From contig JACEFZ010011080.1 of NCBI GenBank assembly GCA_014155875.1, positions 687,001-751,000 of the forward strand: a stretch of 64,000 nt of DNA, given 5' to 3'. Below are positions 1-11,738 of the stretch, one piece after another; position 1 is the stretch's first letter, and each line of letters opens with the position of its first letter. Both the position numbers and the translations under genes were made by a program. The notes below the pieces were generated by a model. That model had not been told where the DNA came from, searched no databases, and was given only the letters and a program-made list of their open reading frames with translations. The stretch comes from Cepaea nemoralis. Taxonomy: Eukaryota; Mollusca; Gastropoda; Stylommatophora; Helicidae.

Positions 1-36
1 GCATAAAGACAAACTGATAGAATCACACACGAAAGC

Positions 37-37
<1 letters not shown>

Positions 38-111
<74 letters not shown>
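38..111. repeat. (AT)n microsatellite
   Basis: An almost uninterrupted run of AT dinucleotides lies just outside the left LTR. No gene is visible in bases 1-183. Confidence 0.97.
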
Positions 112-114
<3 letters not shown>

Positions 115-188
115 CAGACAGATCTGTATACGCGCAACCACACAAACACACAGACATAAATACACACAAATAGTCAGACACGGAACCA

Positions 189-2089
189 TGTCGCCAGTCG
201 TCCCTAGGGGGAAGTGGAGTCAACAGGCACACTGTTTAAAATCTTTTTCCTTATTGTGGGCCTCTGCCGGACCTTTGTCTACATACCCCCTGTCAGTCTC
301 AGGTACCTTATCCCTCTCTTTCCTCCTCTTCTTCTAACCCCTAAACAATACCCTTCATATTGTTTCAGAACATACCCACACAAGACTGTATTTTAACAAA
401 TGATAAAATTAAAACATTTAATACAGAAAAGTGTCACGTGTGTGTGTGTGTGTGTGTGCACTGTTTGCATGTGGAAATATGTAGTATTTTCTATGGTGTA
501 TGTGAGAATAGAGTAGTGAGCTCAGGATCGTTCATCATGTTCGGCCATGCCAAATCACACCACAGTAAGTTCAGAACAGGTCTCACCGAATGTCGCATCT
601 CCCCGGACAATGGTTGACTTCTTGGAGTTAATCCGATATATATAGTCTGGGTGACTGTTCTCCACTACTGAATATGGCCTATTAATGTCCATGAACCAGG
701 AACACACTATGTACCTATTATGTTCCTTAAAATCCCGATACCAACGAAGATCTCCCTATATCTCACACGAGTTTAAAGAAACCTTTCTGTCCGGTTGCAA
801 AATGTTACTGAATGAGTGTCTTTACTCTGCCACCTCTCTACAACCTAAAGTTATAGTCACTCGACATAGTCATAGTTACTTCACATCACTGTTATTCCAC
901 CTCTCTACCTAATATTGTCATTGTCTATGGAGGTGTTAATAGTTTCATAAAAACCACGGCCTTGGGCACTCAATCACTGCTACACTGGCCCTTTTCAGGA
1001 TAACACTCCTGCTTTCTATGAGTCTATCATTTTTGGAACGATATCCCATTTCCGAGGCCAATTAGTATAACTGCACTCAGTATAATTGCTATTTTCCTCC
1101 TCTCCCAGCTGTCCTTAATTTCTCCGGTACCGTAAAATATCACTCAGTGTGACTGGCATTGTCCACACCTCGTAGTAATACTTTCTTTCTGTTAAACAGT
1201 TGAACCTGTAGAGAATAGAACATTCTGTGAGAGAAAAACCCTATTCCAATCCACTATATGTGATTATAGGCCAAAGGCCATAATCAGATATTTATCCTGG
1301 TTAACCTGGAACTATCCTCTAGCTTAAGACAGAGTCGTTCGTCACATTTGGGTGGTAAGGAAAAAGAAAGACCAAACGGACAAACACAGGAGCCCCAGTT
1401 GGCCTCACTACCGGAATATCCCACCCTGTACATTTCCTTTATCCCCCCAGCCATCTCAAATCTCACCGAATATCATCCCATTACACTGGTCTTACCCTGC
1501 CGAGTGAAATGATATATAACTCTACCTATTTTAAGCTAGGCATCAGCCAGCTGCGGCCGACGCTCTCAGATTACGTTCTCACAACACACTATCACTAAGT
1601 TCCAGTCATAACTCTATTTATAAATAAACTACCTTATGCTAGTGTTCCCATTCGGAGTCGGAATTCACAATTCATCACAGTTTCCAAAACACAGGAGACC
1701 CCGTAAATCTCTTCTCCATTAGAACTAGGAACACAAAAACACTCCCGTTATCTGTAGTTCATCCACAGACTGAACGCAACTTTCGTTAACTTCTCCCAGC
1801 CAAATGTTGCACGAGTGACGTCACTCACGTGACCGGACTTCAATCAAGACAGCACCGCCCCCCTTCTCCATTCTCCTGAGATCCGGGCAAACAGAATGCC
1901 GAATTCTTTTGATGCCGGGCAGGGCAACATGCCGCCGATTGTCTTTTGATCTCGGGAATTCTCCTGGAATCCCGGTGGTGTCTGAAATGGGGAACATATT
2001 TCCCCACATCAAATAGTTGTGGCGCCTAGCAACGGCGGTTTTCAGGCCTTTCATCAATCTGGATCGAAATTCTTCAGTATTATGTGACA
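189..2089 (-). repeat. 3' LTR
   Basis: This 1901-bp copy matches 5475-7375 throughout. Visible differences include the length of a GT microsatellite near 437 and substitutions near 1315-1325. The small open frames inside it are not convincing genes. It lies next to the polypurine tract, so it is the downstream LTR of a minus-strand element. Confidence 0.95.
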
Positions 2090-2102
2090 TAGGCCCCCTC
2101 TT
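2090..2102 (-). other. Polypurine tract
   Basis: Read on the minus strand this is AAGAGGGGGCCTA, immediately before the TGTCAC start of the 3' LTR. That is the position and composition expected of the plus-strand DNA primer of an LTR element. Confidence 0.75.
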
Positions 2103-2305
2103 AAGAGAGTTGACCGCATCAACTCTTACTCACTGGAGGTTCGATCCAGATGATCCACAACAATCCCCTCATCAAACGCATGTTCAGTTTCTGGGAGATG
2201 ACTCAGCACATCAAATGTTGATAGTCTGCCTGTATCCTCAAAGGTATTGCCTCTCCAGCAATTAGGCGATCTCACTGATAGCCTATATCCTCATAATGCC
2301 ATACA

Positions 2306-3730
2306 TTAGTGTTGGCGTATCGCTCCTGTACGTTCAGTCGGCCAACTTCCGACTTGCGTAAGCGATGGCTCACAATACAGACGGATCGTTCCATCCTGAC
2401 TGTGGCATTGTCTCCATATCCGCCTAGTTTCCTCAAGTTTTGCATCCTGGGATTTGCGGTATCGTCCTCGTTGGACAGAATCGTCTTCCCCAAAGCTCCT
2501 GGATTTTTGCTTCCAGGACCATCTCGGTCGATGTTGGATCCGGTCAGCCAATCTTCGGTTGGAGTCCTGGGTATCTCGTGCCGTTCCCGACGTTACCCAC
2601 CCCTTCTGAACTGGGTTACTAGCGAATGGTTCACTATTGGCCTCTTCCTGACGTGTGATTTCCCTCCTCTCTTCGGCTGGAAAATCTGACCTGCCTCGTA
2701 CGTCCCCATAGGCCTTCCTATGTAGTACTTGGGATCTCTGGTCTCCGTCTGGACCTGTAACCTTTTTCCCAATGGCTGTTATCACGACAAGGTGAGAGGA
2801 TTTTTCCTCGGATCTCTCCTCATATTTCTGCAGGAGATGCCTAGGAAGACTGTTCAGTTCTCCCCCGATCCGGATTTCGTAGGTGTTCCTGGGCACAACC
2901 TTTACCACAGGATAAGGTCCATGCCATCCTGCTTGCATCATGTTGGTCTCTGCTGGTCCCCACACTACTACTTTCTCTCCCACCTTAAGAGCTCCTTTAC
3001 TCTTCGTCTGATTTTTGGGTGGTGCCTTCTGGCACTCTGGACAAGACTTAACCAACCGGCGTACATCTCCGGTCATTCCTGGCCAGCAATAATGGCCGGA
3101 AATCTGCTGCAACGTCTCTCTGACACCCATATGTCGAGTTCCGGATATCTGACTACCGGATATGGTATGCCCGCTCTGAAGAATGTGAGGACGGTGGGCT
3201 TCTGGGACCACCAACTGCTCATGCAGTTTGTCTCCCCTTCCGGCTCTCCGATAGAGTAGTCGATTCCTCAGAAAGTACTGCCCCGGTTTTGGTGGCTCAG
3301 CACTTCTTTGCAGCTTCCTGTAGCAAGGACGCAACGTTGTGTCCTTCCTCTGGGCAGTATGCAATTCCCCAGGCACTGGGTTGTGGCATAGCGTGTCTGC
3401 CCTCTTTTCCTTCCCTTGAGATCCAGTGGCTGATGTTCCCCGGTGGGCGGGTTGTTTGGGCATCCCCAAGAACACGTATTTCGTACCAAGGATCACGGGA
3501 AATAGGGAATCCGATAACACAGCTGCTGGAATGATGCCTGTGACGTACCTGGATTTAATCTCCACCTTGGCGATTGGCAGCGTCATGGCAACAGCACTCC
3601 TCATTGCAGGCTGTATCTCAATAGTCTCCCCTGTGAGTTGGTCTGGGCGTACCAAGCTGGCATCAATCACAGCTTCCCCGTCCAAACCAGAATCATAGAG
3701 ACAGGTAACCTGCTGGCCAGTTGACTTCAA
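2306..3730 (-). pseudogene. Remnant Pol: protease-like, integrase HHCC and GPY segments, catalytic core deleted
   Basis: This is a 474-codon minus-strand frame. Residues 1-90 resemble a retropepsin, with the triad LYDSG near residue 12 and a VILGTKY segment near 82. It then runs into an integrase zinc-binding region (an H-x7-H pair followed by CPEC). Last comes a basic segment with WHGPY, the GPY/F motif of Gypsy integrase C-termini. The reverse transcriptase (no YxDD box), RNase H and integrase DDE core expected between them are absent, so enzymatic Pol activity is not possible. The remaining 150 or so residues are low-complexity and probably untranslated. The 5' end overlaps the gag frame by 38 bases in another frame, as when pol is made by frameshifting. 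Confidence 0.85.
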
Positions 3731-4607
3731 TCAGTTCGACCACAGGTGGCCTCTCTTGGTCCAGAGTTCCTTCAACAACCTCGACCTTTTCGGTGGCAAC
3801 CACCTTTGGAGCCACGCGGCAGGCTGCGAAGTGAGAGCTTTTCGATTTCGATTTGCAGTCTTTTGTGTTGTGAGAGGGTGACTTGCAGATCGAACACCAC
3901 TTCTCAGACCACTGTCGTTTCGGTTGAGAGTTGGGTGGGCTCTGTCTCCCATCCTTTGTCTTCTCTGGACTCTTCTCTGAGTGTTCTGCATAAGGTTCAA
4001 CTTTCTTTGTTTCTGAGCCCTTGAATTTCTTTCGGTCATGTTTCTCCTGACCTTTGGTGGTTGGTGTACAGGTTTCTTCCGCCTCCCCATGGACTTCAAC
4101 GAATCTTTCCGCCAGCTTATTCACCATATCAAGCCGTTCCGCCCCTTGTTCTCCCAAGAATGTCTTCAGAGGTTCTGACATTTGCTGTCGCATCTGGTCG
4201 ACAATCATGAGCTCTTCCAGACTCTCATAGTCATGCTTGAACCCTGCCAAATCCATCCATTTTTGGAGGTAGGATTTCAGGCGCAAACTGTAGGCGGTGA
4301 ATAGCTCTCCTGGCTCTCGTTTCGCTGCTCGAAACTTCTTCCTATATGTACTTGATGTGATCTCGTAATGTTTCAGCAAAGCGGCTTTCAATTCGTCGTA
4401 ATTGTTCTCGTGTCCTGGCGGCAGGCGAGAATAGACCTCGTAACCGGTTCCAAGCAATCCCTGGGATAGCTTAAGATTCCATTTGTCTCGGTCCAGACCC
4501 ATAGCAACGGACATGGCCTCGAAGCGTTGAAGGTACTGGTCAATCTTCTCTTTGCCCTGATCATAGACCGCTAGAGGGAACTTCATAGCATGGTAACCTA
4601 TGTCCAC
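3693..4607 (-). CDS. gag: Gag of the LTR retrotransposon (capsid-like plus zinc knuckle)
   Basis: This 304-codon frame has a helical capsid-like region at about residues 15-175, resembling retrotransposon Gag/SCAN-type domains, with segments such as QYLQRFEAM and LAERFVEVHG. A basic linker follows, then a CCHC zinc knuckle, C-x2-C-x4-H-x4-C, at residues 238, 241, 246 and 251. It would bind and package element RNA in particles. It overlaps the upstream coiled-coil frame by ten bases in a different frame, so the two may once have been a single Gag. No internal stop is present. Confidence 0.85.
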   Translation of the reverse strand: MDIGYHAMKFPLAVYDQGKEKIDQYLQRFEAMSVAMGLDRDKWNLKLSQGLLGTGYEVYSRLPPGHENNYDELKAALLKHYEITSSTYRKKFRAAKREPGELFTAYSLRLKSYLQKWMDLAGFKHDYESLEELMIVDQMRQQMSEPLKTFLGEQGAERLDMVNKLAERFVEVHGEAEETCTPTTKGQEKHDRKKFKGSETKKVEPYAEHSEKSPEKTKDGRQSPPNSQPKRQWSEKWCSICKSPSHNTKDCKSKSKSSHFAACRVAPKVVATEKVEVVEGTLDQERPPVVELIEVNWPAGYLSL

Positions 4608-5092
4608 CCTGCTGGGGTTGAGCCTGGGATGGAGGAACCTCCAACTACTCCCTCAGTTTCCCCATAAGATTGCCTCTTAAGCTCGAGTTCCCGCATCCGG
4701 TACTCGTGCTCCCTTTTCTGAGATTCTTGTTCAGCTTGCCGATTCTTAGCTGCCTGCTCAGCTTCAATTTCCAGCCTTCTCATGGCTTGCTCTGCTTCCA
4801 ATTTCTTAGCAGCTTGTTCTGCTTCCATTTGCCTAGCAGCTTGTTCTGCTTCCAATTTCTTAGCAGCTTGTTCTAACTCCATTTGCCTAGCAGCTTGTTC
4901 TGCTTCCAATTTCTTAGCAGCTTGTTCTAACTCCATCCTTCTCAATTCCAACTCCGCCTTTCGATCTTCCCTTTCTGCTTGACGATACTCCCTCTCCACC
5001 TCCTGTACGTAATCTGTTAGTGCAGAACCCGACAATCCCATTTCTTCCCCCTTTGCCTTTAGTTCTGCCCCAGTTAATTTAGGAGTGGCCAT
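4598..5092 (-). CDS. N-terminal coiled-coil part of Gag
   Basis: A 164-codon frame opens just inside the 5' LTR. After a short start (MATPKLTGAELKAKGEEMG) it is strongly charged and helical. It contains nine-residue repeats such as EQAAKKLEA and EQAARQMEL, encoded by 27-bp tandem repeats at about 4790-4940. The context, directly before the capsid frame, points to a Gag assembly or oligomerisation segment. Its stop lies inside the start of the next frame, so either a frameshift joins them or a mutation has split one ORF. Confidence 0.7.
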   Translation of the reverse strand: MATPKLTGAELKAKGEEMGLSGSALTDYVQEVEREYRQAEREDRKAELELRRMELEQAAKKLEAEQAARQMELEQAAKKLEAEQAARQMEAEQAAKKLEAEQAMRRLEIEAEQAAKNRQAEQESQKREHEYRMRELELKRQSYGETEGVVGGSSIPGSTPAGWT

Positions 5093-5452
5093 TTTTCAGA
5101 GAGGTAAGTCAGCAGACAGAGTATAGATTATCTCTAAAAGAAATATATTGGTAATGAACAATTACAGTCAATCTATATTCTTAAATACCACACAGCACAA
5201 CACAACACAATCACTCAGTGACAAGAGCAGAATCAGGACCACAGACCTATGCAGACGTGTGAAGTGTGAACAGGAAAGTTATGTGTCTTAACACCTATCC
5301 ACATTCACTATAACTTGATCTTTAACTGTCCGGCCCTACCTCTATCACGGTAATGTCACCCACAATAATGTAATATCACCAACATTAAGGTAATGTCACC
5401 TTCCCGTGTGACGTGCCCATGTAAATGTCGCTATCCTTAATGTGATATCACC

Positions 5453-5470
5453 ATCCCGCGCGAGCCCCCA
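5453..5470 (-). other. Primer-binding site, tRNA-Pro-like
   Basis: Four bases inside the 5' LTR the minus strand reads TGGGGGCTCGCGCGGGAT. As recalled, this differs at about two positions from the tRNA-Pro primer site used by many retroelements. TGG at its start pairs with the tRNA CCA end. Confidence 0.8.
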
Positions 5471-5474
5471 TAAA

Positions 5475-7375
5475 TGTCGCCAGTCGTCCCTAGGGGGGAA
5501 GTGGAGTCAACAGGCACACTGTTTAAAATCTTTTCCTTATTGTGGGCCTCTGCCGGACCTTTGTCTACATACCCCCTGTCAGTCTCAGGTACCTTATCCC
5601 TCTCTTTCCTCCTCTTCTTCTAACCCCTAAACAATACCCTTCATATTGTTTCAGAACATACCCACACAAGACTGTATTTTAACAAATGATAAAATAAAAC
5701 ATTTAATACAGAAAAGTGTCACGTGTGTGTGTGTGTGCACTGTTTGCGTGTGGTAATATGTAGTATTTTCTATGGTGTATGTGAGAATAGAGTAGTGAGC
5801 TCAGGATCGTTCATCATGTTCGGCCATGCCAAATCACACCACAGTAAGTTCAGAACAGGTCTCACCGAATGTCGCATCTCCCCGGACAATGGTTGACTTC
5901 CTTGGAGTTGATCATTTATATATATATATAGTCTGGGTGACTGTTCTCCACTACTGAATATGGCCTATTAATGTCCATGAATCAGGAACACACTATGTAC
6001 CTATTATGTTCCTTAAAATCCTGATACCAACGAAGATCTCCCTATATCTCACACGAGTTTAAAGAAACCTTTCTGTCCGGTTGCAAAATGTTACTGAATG
6101 AGTGTCTTTACTCTGCCACCTCTTTACAACCTAAAGTTATAGTCACTCGACATAGTCATAGTTACTTCACATCACTGTTATTCCACCTCTCTACCTAATA
6201 TTGTCATTGTCTATGGAGGTGTTAATAGTTTCATAAAAACCACGGCCTTGGGCACTCAATCACTGCTACACTGGCCCTTTTCAGGATAACACTCCTGCTT
6301 TCTATGAGTCTATCATTTTTGGAACGATATCCCATTTCCGAGGCCAATTAGTATAACTGCACTCAGTATAATTGCTATTTTCCTCCTCTCCCAGCTGTCC
6401 TTAATTTCTCCGGTACCGTAAAATATCACTCAGTGTGACTGGCATTGTCCACACCTCGTAGTAATACTTTCTTTCTGTTAAACAGTTGAACCTGTAGAGA
6501 ATAGAACATTCTGTGAGAGAAAAACCCTATTCCAATCCACTATATGTGATTATAGGCCAAAGGCCATAATCAGATATTTATCCTGGTTAACCTGGAACTA
6601 CCCTCTGGCTTAAGACAGAGTCGTTCGTCACATTTGGGTGGTAAGGAAAAAGAAAGACCAAACGGACAAACACAGGAGCCCCAGTTGGCCTCACTACCGG
6701 AATATCCCACCCTATACATTTCCTTTATCCCCCCAGCCATCTCAAATCTCACCGAATATCATCCCATTACACTGGTCTTACCCTGCCGAGTGAAATGATA
6801 TATAACTCTACCTATTTTAAGCTAGGCATCAGCCAGCTGCGGCCGACGCTCTCAGATTACGTTCTCACAACACACTATCACTAAGTTCCAGTCATAACTC
6901 TATTTATAAATAAACTACCTTATGCTAGTGTTCCCGTTCGGAGTCGGAATTCACAATTCATCACAGTTTCCAAAACACAGGAGACCCCGTAAATCTCTTC
7001 TCCATTAGAACTAGGAACACAAAAACACTCCCGTTATCTGTAGTTCATCCACAGACTGAACGCAACTTTCGTTAACTTCTCCCAGCCAAATGTTGCACGA
7101 GTGACGTCACTCACGTGACCGGACTTCAATCAAGACAGCACCGCCCCCCTTCTCCATTCTCCTGAGATCCGGGCAAACAGAATGCCGAATTCTTTTGATG
7201 CCGGGCAGGGCAACATGCCGCTGATTGTCTTTTGATCTCGGGAATTCTCCTGGAATCCCTGTGGTGTCTGAAATGGGGAACATATTTCCCCACATCAAAT
7301 AGTTGTGGCGCCTAGCAAAGGCGGTTTTCAGGCCTTTCATCAGTCTGGATCGAAATTCTTCAGTATTATGTGACA
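5475..7375 (-). repeat. 5' LTR
   Basis: This second 1901-bp LTR would carry the element's promoter. It is followed on the right by the AACCA target duplication at 7376-7380. It should be read as the transcription start side because the primer site and gag lie to its left on the minus strand. Confidence 0.95.
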
Positions 7376-7654
7376 AACCACATACACAGAACATGCATGT
7401 ACAACGTTTTATCGCTAACCACTAAGTAACCGTTGACAGACAAACCAGGAAATGTATTTATTTTTTATCTCAAGACACTATCTCACTCTGCTCGGTAAAT
7501 AAAACATGATTGGTTTGTATGGAAATTAACCCTTCTGGGTTGTTAGTTCATTTCTGTGTTTGTATGATTTGTTACTTCAGAGCGTGTTACCTTCAGAGTG
7601 CTCAAACACCATGATGATGGCCGCAGGTTCAAACCCCAGCCGACTCGACCGTCA

Positions 7655-7659
<5 letters not shown>

Positions 7660-7712
<53 letters not shown>

Positions 7713-7745
7713 ATGCACGAACACGCGCTCACGTACACACACACA
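7660..7745. repeat. (CA)n microsatellite
   Basis: A CA dinucleotide run continues into an imperfect CA-rich tail. The threonine/histidine-rich open frames across it are products of the repeat. Confidence 0.95.
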
Positions 7746-8039
7746 TGATTTTTAGATTTTATATACACAATCCGGTAGAAGCACATGCGTTAATTTAGAC
7801 AGATAGTTTGACCTCATTTGGACCTACTTATCACCTCTGCGTGGGGGAATTCAATGTGGGGGGTCCTCTGTCGTCCCATCGTACATAGAAACATTTACTA
7901 TGCGACTCCCCCCCCCCCCCAATCCCTACATAAAAAACCCACATTACATAATGGATAAGGACATTACCCACTACTGACTCCTCTCTAGGCACTCTCTGCT
8001 ACTACAATCTCCAACAATCGATGTAGATATTTTGCATTT
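7746..8039. other. No gene recognised
   Basis: Unique-looking sequence with a short poly-C run near 7907-7920. Nothing codes convincingly. Confidence 0.5.
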
Positions 8040-8150
8040 TCCGCCATCAGTACTGTGCCATCTGTAATAACACCAGCATTTTTGCTTTTTAATTTAGAAG
8101 GCACATTTTACGTTCCGTAGTTTGCCATAGCTTTCTGAAAACCGAAGTTA
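8040..8150 (-). mobile_element. SINE family A, partial
   Basis: It shares the core blocks of a dispersed family seen at nine places in this window, for example the block reading CAGTAGTTTGCCATTGCTTT on the complementary strand. Only the 3' half is kept here. Confidence 0.6.
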
Positions 8151-8332
8151 TTACTATAAAAGTCTTAAAGAAAATCAGGCAGCTGACCATTTTGCGGACC
8201 AATTTGCACAAAACAACAACATCGATATTATCCCAGAGAAACGACAAGAGATTCGAGAGAAATTACAATATACAGGACAGAATGATATAGTAATAAATGA
8301 TGATGAATACTCTTCATGGCGTGGTTAAAATA

Positions 8333-8488
8333 CAGGGTGTATTGTTAATTAATGTGCAGTATTTAAAAATATTGCCGGTCCAAATATTATGTTTTACCTA
8401 TTATGTTGCATGAACTTTTACAGAGGGTGAATACAAAACTTGGACCGGCAATATTTTCAAACACTGCACAGTTATTAAAAATACACTG
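8333..8488. mobile_element. Mariner-type MITE, hairpin
   Basis: About 156 bp is made almost wholly of two roughly 50-bp inverted arms. The ends read CAGGGTGTATT and its near reverse complement, and both block ATTGCCGGTCCAA copies face each other. TA flanks both ends, the target duplication of Tc1/mariner elements. There is no coding capacity. Confidence 0.75.
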
Positions 8489-8663
8489 TATATCTACATA
8501 TTGCATTTTGCTTGCATTAACGTCACTGGTTACAGTGTATTTCTTCGTGCGTATACTCTCAGATCTGCTTGTGTCTCTTCTTTTAATTCTCTGCCATTTA
8601 CTCCAGTGGCGTGATGGTGCGAGATATAAAAATGTATTATATGTTCTTTCTGATGCTTATTGT

Positions 8664-8975
8664 AATAGTTTTTTTTTTAAATTTTGTTTGTTTTTTGCGC
8701 TCGCTCGCTTTGAACCCAAGCATAGTCCATACACACTATTTGTAGTAGTAATTGACTGAATTTTGCGTGTGGATTTGCTTTCCCTATTAACAGTGTCCCT
8801 CGCCATCAGGCAAACCTACTCCGACTTCAGAGGTACTTGTAATTTACGTCCCAAAGTCAAGGACGGCAGGTCAACATTTTAGTCCAGCTGTCCTATGTAG
8901 GGGTTGAATAGCCTACCTCGGCATCAGCACACCGGATGTTTAAGAACACGCGTTCTTATCCATTCATCCATGAGG
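8664..8975 (-). mobile_element. SINE family C (tRNA-Leu/Ser-like head)
   Basis: On the minus strand a tRNA-like head with an A box resembling GAATGGATAAGA and a decayed B box is followed by a conserved body. An A-rich tail lies at 8664-8700. Sister copies are at 29567, 43620 and 52310. Confidence 0.8.
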
Positions 8976-8989
8976 ACATACATGTGTAA

Positions 8990-9609
8990 TAGGTTTTAAT
9001 TTCTCTAAGGCTGTGTTTCATACCATCACTCCATCTATTACACGATCTGCCCCTTGCTGTGTTCTGTATCCAATATATCTCTTCAATGTATATTCTCAGA
9101 CAGCATGCCAAATGTTGTCAAATTAAATAGCAGCCTTTATTTTAGACTTCTTATCTACCCATTAAACCCGATCGATTGTCGCTGTGTTGGCCAAATGTGT
9201 TCTGGTTGCTTAGAGTTTGCATTACAATCCGGCAATACCGATTGCTTGTCGTCTTATCTAAGTTACAAGGTCGCGTGTGTGTAGTTCTAATGACTAATAT
9301 TTATTGCCTTAGAGATATCACACTTCAGTTTATTGTGACCAGATCGTACTTTGAACATTTACAGCTTATAAATAGTCGGTTACTGGAATTACACAGCTGT
9401 GTTGAGGAAAATTGCTAGTACTGTTAGTTAATAACATAATTTAAAATTGCAAGTACTGTTAGTTAATAACATAATTTATATTATTCATAGTAATATACAG
9501 TGAATATAGGAAACTGGCAACTTTGTCGCATTGTGTTTGCACAATTTTAACTACGAAATAATTACTATTTCGTAACATGAGTTTTAATGGCTGTAGAAAT
9601 GTAATCCTC
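8990..9609. other. No gene recognised
   Basis: AT-rich sequence with a short tandem duplication around 9415-9475 (a TACTGTTAGTTAATAACATA block twice). No coding or mobile element signal was seen. Confidence 0.5.
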
Positions 9610-9740
9610 CTCCTCTTCTTCTTCTTCTTCTTCTTCTTCTTCTTCTTCTTCTTCTTCTTCTTCTTCTTCTTCTTCTTTTTCTTCTTCTTCTTCCACTCAA
9701 CCTTCTCCCCCCTCTATTCTTCTTTTTCTTCTTTTTCATC
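9610..9740. repeat. (TTC)n microsatellite
   Basis: A long TTC run with a few interruptions. The poly-Phe and poly-Arg frames here are artefacts of the repeat. Confidence 0.97.
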
Positions 9741-10199
9741 GTGCTCAAATATAGGATTGCATTGCAGTATAAACTACTTATATATTCATACTGTGCTCTG
9801 TCCATTGATTGCAACACCTCTTTGTTCGCTTAATTCTGTTTTTCATCACCAATTTCAAACTAACCATTACCCGGAAAGATTAACCCGGTCAACAAATACC
9901 CGCAGAAGTCGGATGTGTCAGCCAAAAGGGGCTAGTATCGCAGATCTGCTGTAAACTGGCACAGCGCAATTAGTCTAAAACAGCATTCCGAACGAACGAA
10001 TTAGATGAAGAAGCTAATTATTCACTCCTACGGGTTAATTCGCCCTGTTATCTTTTATTCTTTGTACGCACTTATCACTGATTGTTATAGATATAATGTT
10101 GTTGTGTAGTTTTGCACAAAATCCGCTATTATACACAACAGTACTGTACTCCTACAAAAGGAACCCCATTGTTTCATACAACATAAATCATTGCTCCAT
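9741..10199. other. No gene recognised
   Basis: Unique sequence between repeats, with no convincing ORF or element. Confidence 0.5.
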
Positions 10200-10395
10200 A
10201 TAACAATAATCTATCGATCTATACAACGGAAAATAATGGTTTCATACAACGCTATATGGTCCAATGCAACAGTACTCCACTGATCCATACAATAGTACTC
10301 CACTGCTCCACACAACTGTACTCTACTGCTCCTTACAACAGTACACCACTGTTCCATACAACAGTAATTTACTGCTCCATACAACAGGACGCCGT
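10200..10395. repeat. Degenerate tandem repeat, about 26-bp unit
   Basis: Seven or so diverged copies are built on CCATACAACAGTACTCCACT. This is the only minisatellite-like array noticed in non-coding sequence before NMD3. Confidence 0.75.
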
Positions 10396-10539
10396 TGACA
10401 TTAGAGCTCAGCTGTGTCACCAACGCCACACGGCATGGACTACAAGAAGAAGTAAATAATTGTTGTCTAATGGACTACAAGAAGTAATACCCTACTATAG
10501 TCTCATGTTGCTGTCAAAGGATTCACAATCATAGCGCAT

Positions 10540-10575
10540 CGATCTTCTTGTTCTTGTTCTTGTTCTTGTTCTTGT

Positions 10576-10607
<32 letters not shown>

Positions 10608-10672
10608 TTCTTCTTCTTCTTCTTCTTCTTCGTCTTTTTTTTCTTCTTTTTTTTCTTCTTCTTCTTCAGCGT
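10540..10672. repeat. (TTGTTC)n/(TTC)n microsatellite
   Basis: A hexamer TTGTTC run grades into a TTC run. It abuts the LINE tail at 10666. Confidence 0.95.
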
Positions 10673-11112
10673 TCCAAGCCATTGAGGTTCTTTGCTGCAG
10701 ATACAATCCGTCTCCATTCGTCTCTCTGGTGGACCTTCTCTTGCCAGTCGTTGATTCCAAGTGCTTGTAGGTCTGTACATATATTATCTCTCCACCGTCT
10801 TCTTGGTCTACCTCGGGGTCTACGGTCATTTATTTCCTGAGTGTAAGCGAGTTTTGTTTCCCTATTGTCTTCCATTCTTTCTGTCTGACCCAGCCATTGT
10901 AGTCTATTAGCCTTTATGATACCAGTGATTAGCGGGGACTTAAACAGATCATAAATGTCTTTGTTACTTCTTCTTTTCCACTCTCCACTTTGTGTATCCC
11001 TAATGGGTCCAAGGATGCGTCTTAAAACTTTGTTCTCAAAGGTTTGTAACAAGGCTTCGTCTCCATTCGTATTGAAAGCGCATCGATGCCTCCGCAAATA
11101 CTGCAGTCCCAT
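10666..11112 (-). pseudogene. LINE pol C-terminal fragment
   Basis: This 148-codon frame matches the end of LINE polymerases downstream of the reverse transcriptase palm: VLRRILGP, then RLQWLGQTERM, then RPRGRPRRRWRDNI, then DEWRRIV. The palm and all upstream domains are missing, so it is a 5'-truncated dead copy. The adjacent TTC run may be its 3' tail. Confidence 0.8.
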
Positions 11113-11473
11113 AGATCGCGCACAAAAATTCTCAGCTCAGTTCACGAACTCTGTATCGCCAACAAGCCTCTATACTTGGGTATATCAGAACAATTGCTGA
11201 CAATAACAACCCCGACATAATAAAAAGATGGACAGAGTACACTGAAGACTTATTCTGGGATAGCAGGGTCAATAGACCAACATTGTATAATACTCAGGAT
11301 GGACCAAACATACTAATGGCTGAAGTAGAAAAGGCTATTTAAAAGGTGAAAGATGGAAAGGCTGCAGGTCCTGACAAGATAACAACAGAGATGATAAAAT
11401 TCTTATCCAGCTTGGCATTGATACTATCACAGAATTATGCAATGATACGTGTAATACTGGGTACATTCCTGAG

Positions 11474-11707
11474 GCCTCCCTGGCCTAGGAGTTTACTTCT
11501 TTCTCCACAATCCCGTATACTCGTGAGTAACGTGATGTGCGAGAGAAACGGTAGCGGTTCTCGCCGCGTCGGTAACTTAGGGGTATGTGAGCCGGTCTCT
11601 CAGAAAGCAATGGCAAACTACTGTGCGTAATCTTGTCTAGTACATCAACAGCAGCTGATAAATTCTGGTGTTGATTGCAACTTCCTGTAAGGGATATGGA
11701 ACCCCCC

Positions 11708-11738
<31 letters not shown>

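Larger units (their letters stand above)
189..7375 (-). mobile_element. Gypsy-like LTR retrotransposon, internally deleted, with target-site duplication
   Basis: The element reads on the minus strand: 5' LTR (5475-7375), primer site, gag, remnant pol, polypurine tract, 3' LTR (189-2089). Both LTRs are 1901 bp and, read on the minus strand, begin TGTCAC and end GCGACA. The flanks carry the same five bases, AACCA (184-188 and 7376-7380), the direct repeat expected from integrase. The internal region is only about 3.4 kb. It keeps a Gag with a zinc knuckle, a protease-like segment, the integrase HHCC region and a GPY motif, but no reverse transcriptase, RNase H or integrase DDE core. It must therefore rely on a relative for movement. 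The LTRs differ by only scattered substitutions and small indels, so insertion looks recent. Assignment to the Gypsy order rests on the zinc knuckle, HHCC and GPY motifs and the 5-bp duplication. Confidence 0.93.

Noticed and set aside
1284..2090. Small ORFs inside the LTR (also duplicated at 6570-7394)
   Set aside because: Short, without recognisable domains, and explained by LTR sequence present twice.
9577..9954. Poly-Phe and poly-Arg frames
   Set aside because: Translation of the TTC microsatellite.
10503..10829. Poly-Glu/Lys frames
   Set aside because: Translation of a TTC/TTGTTC microsatellite.
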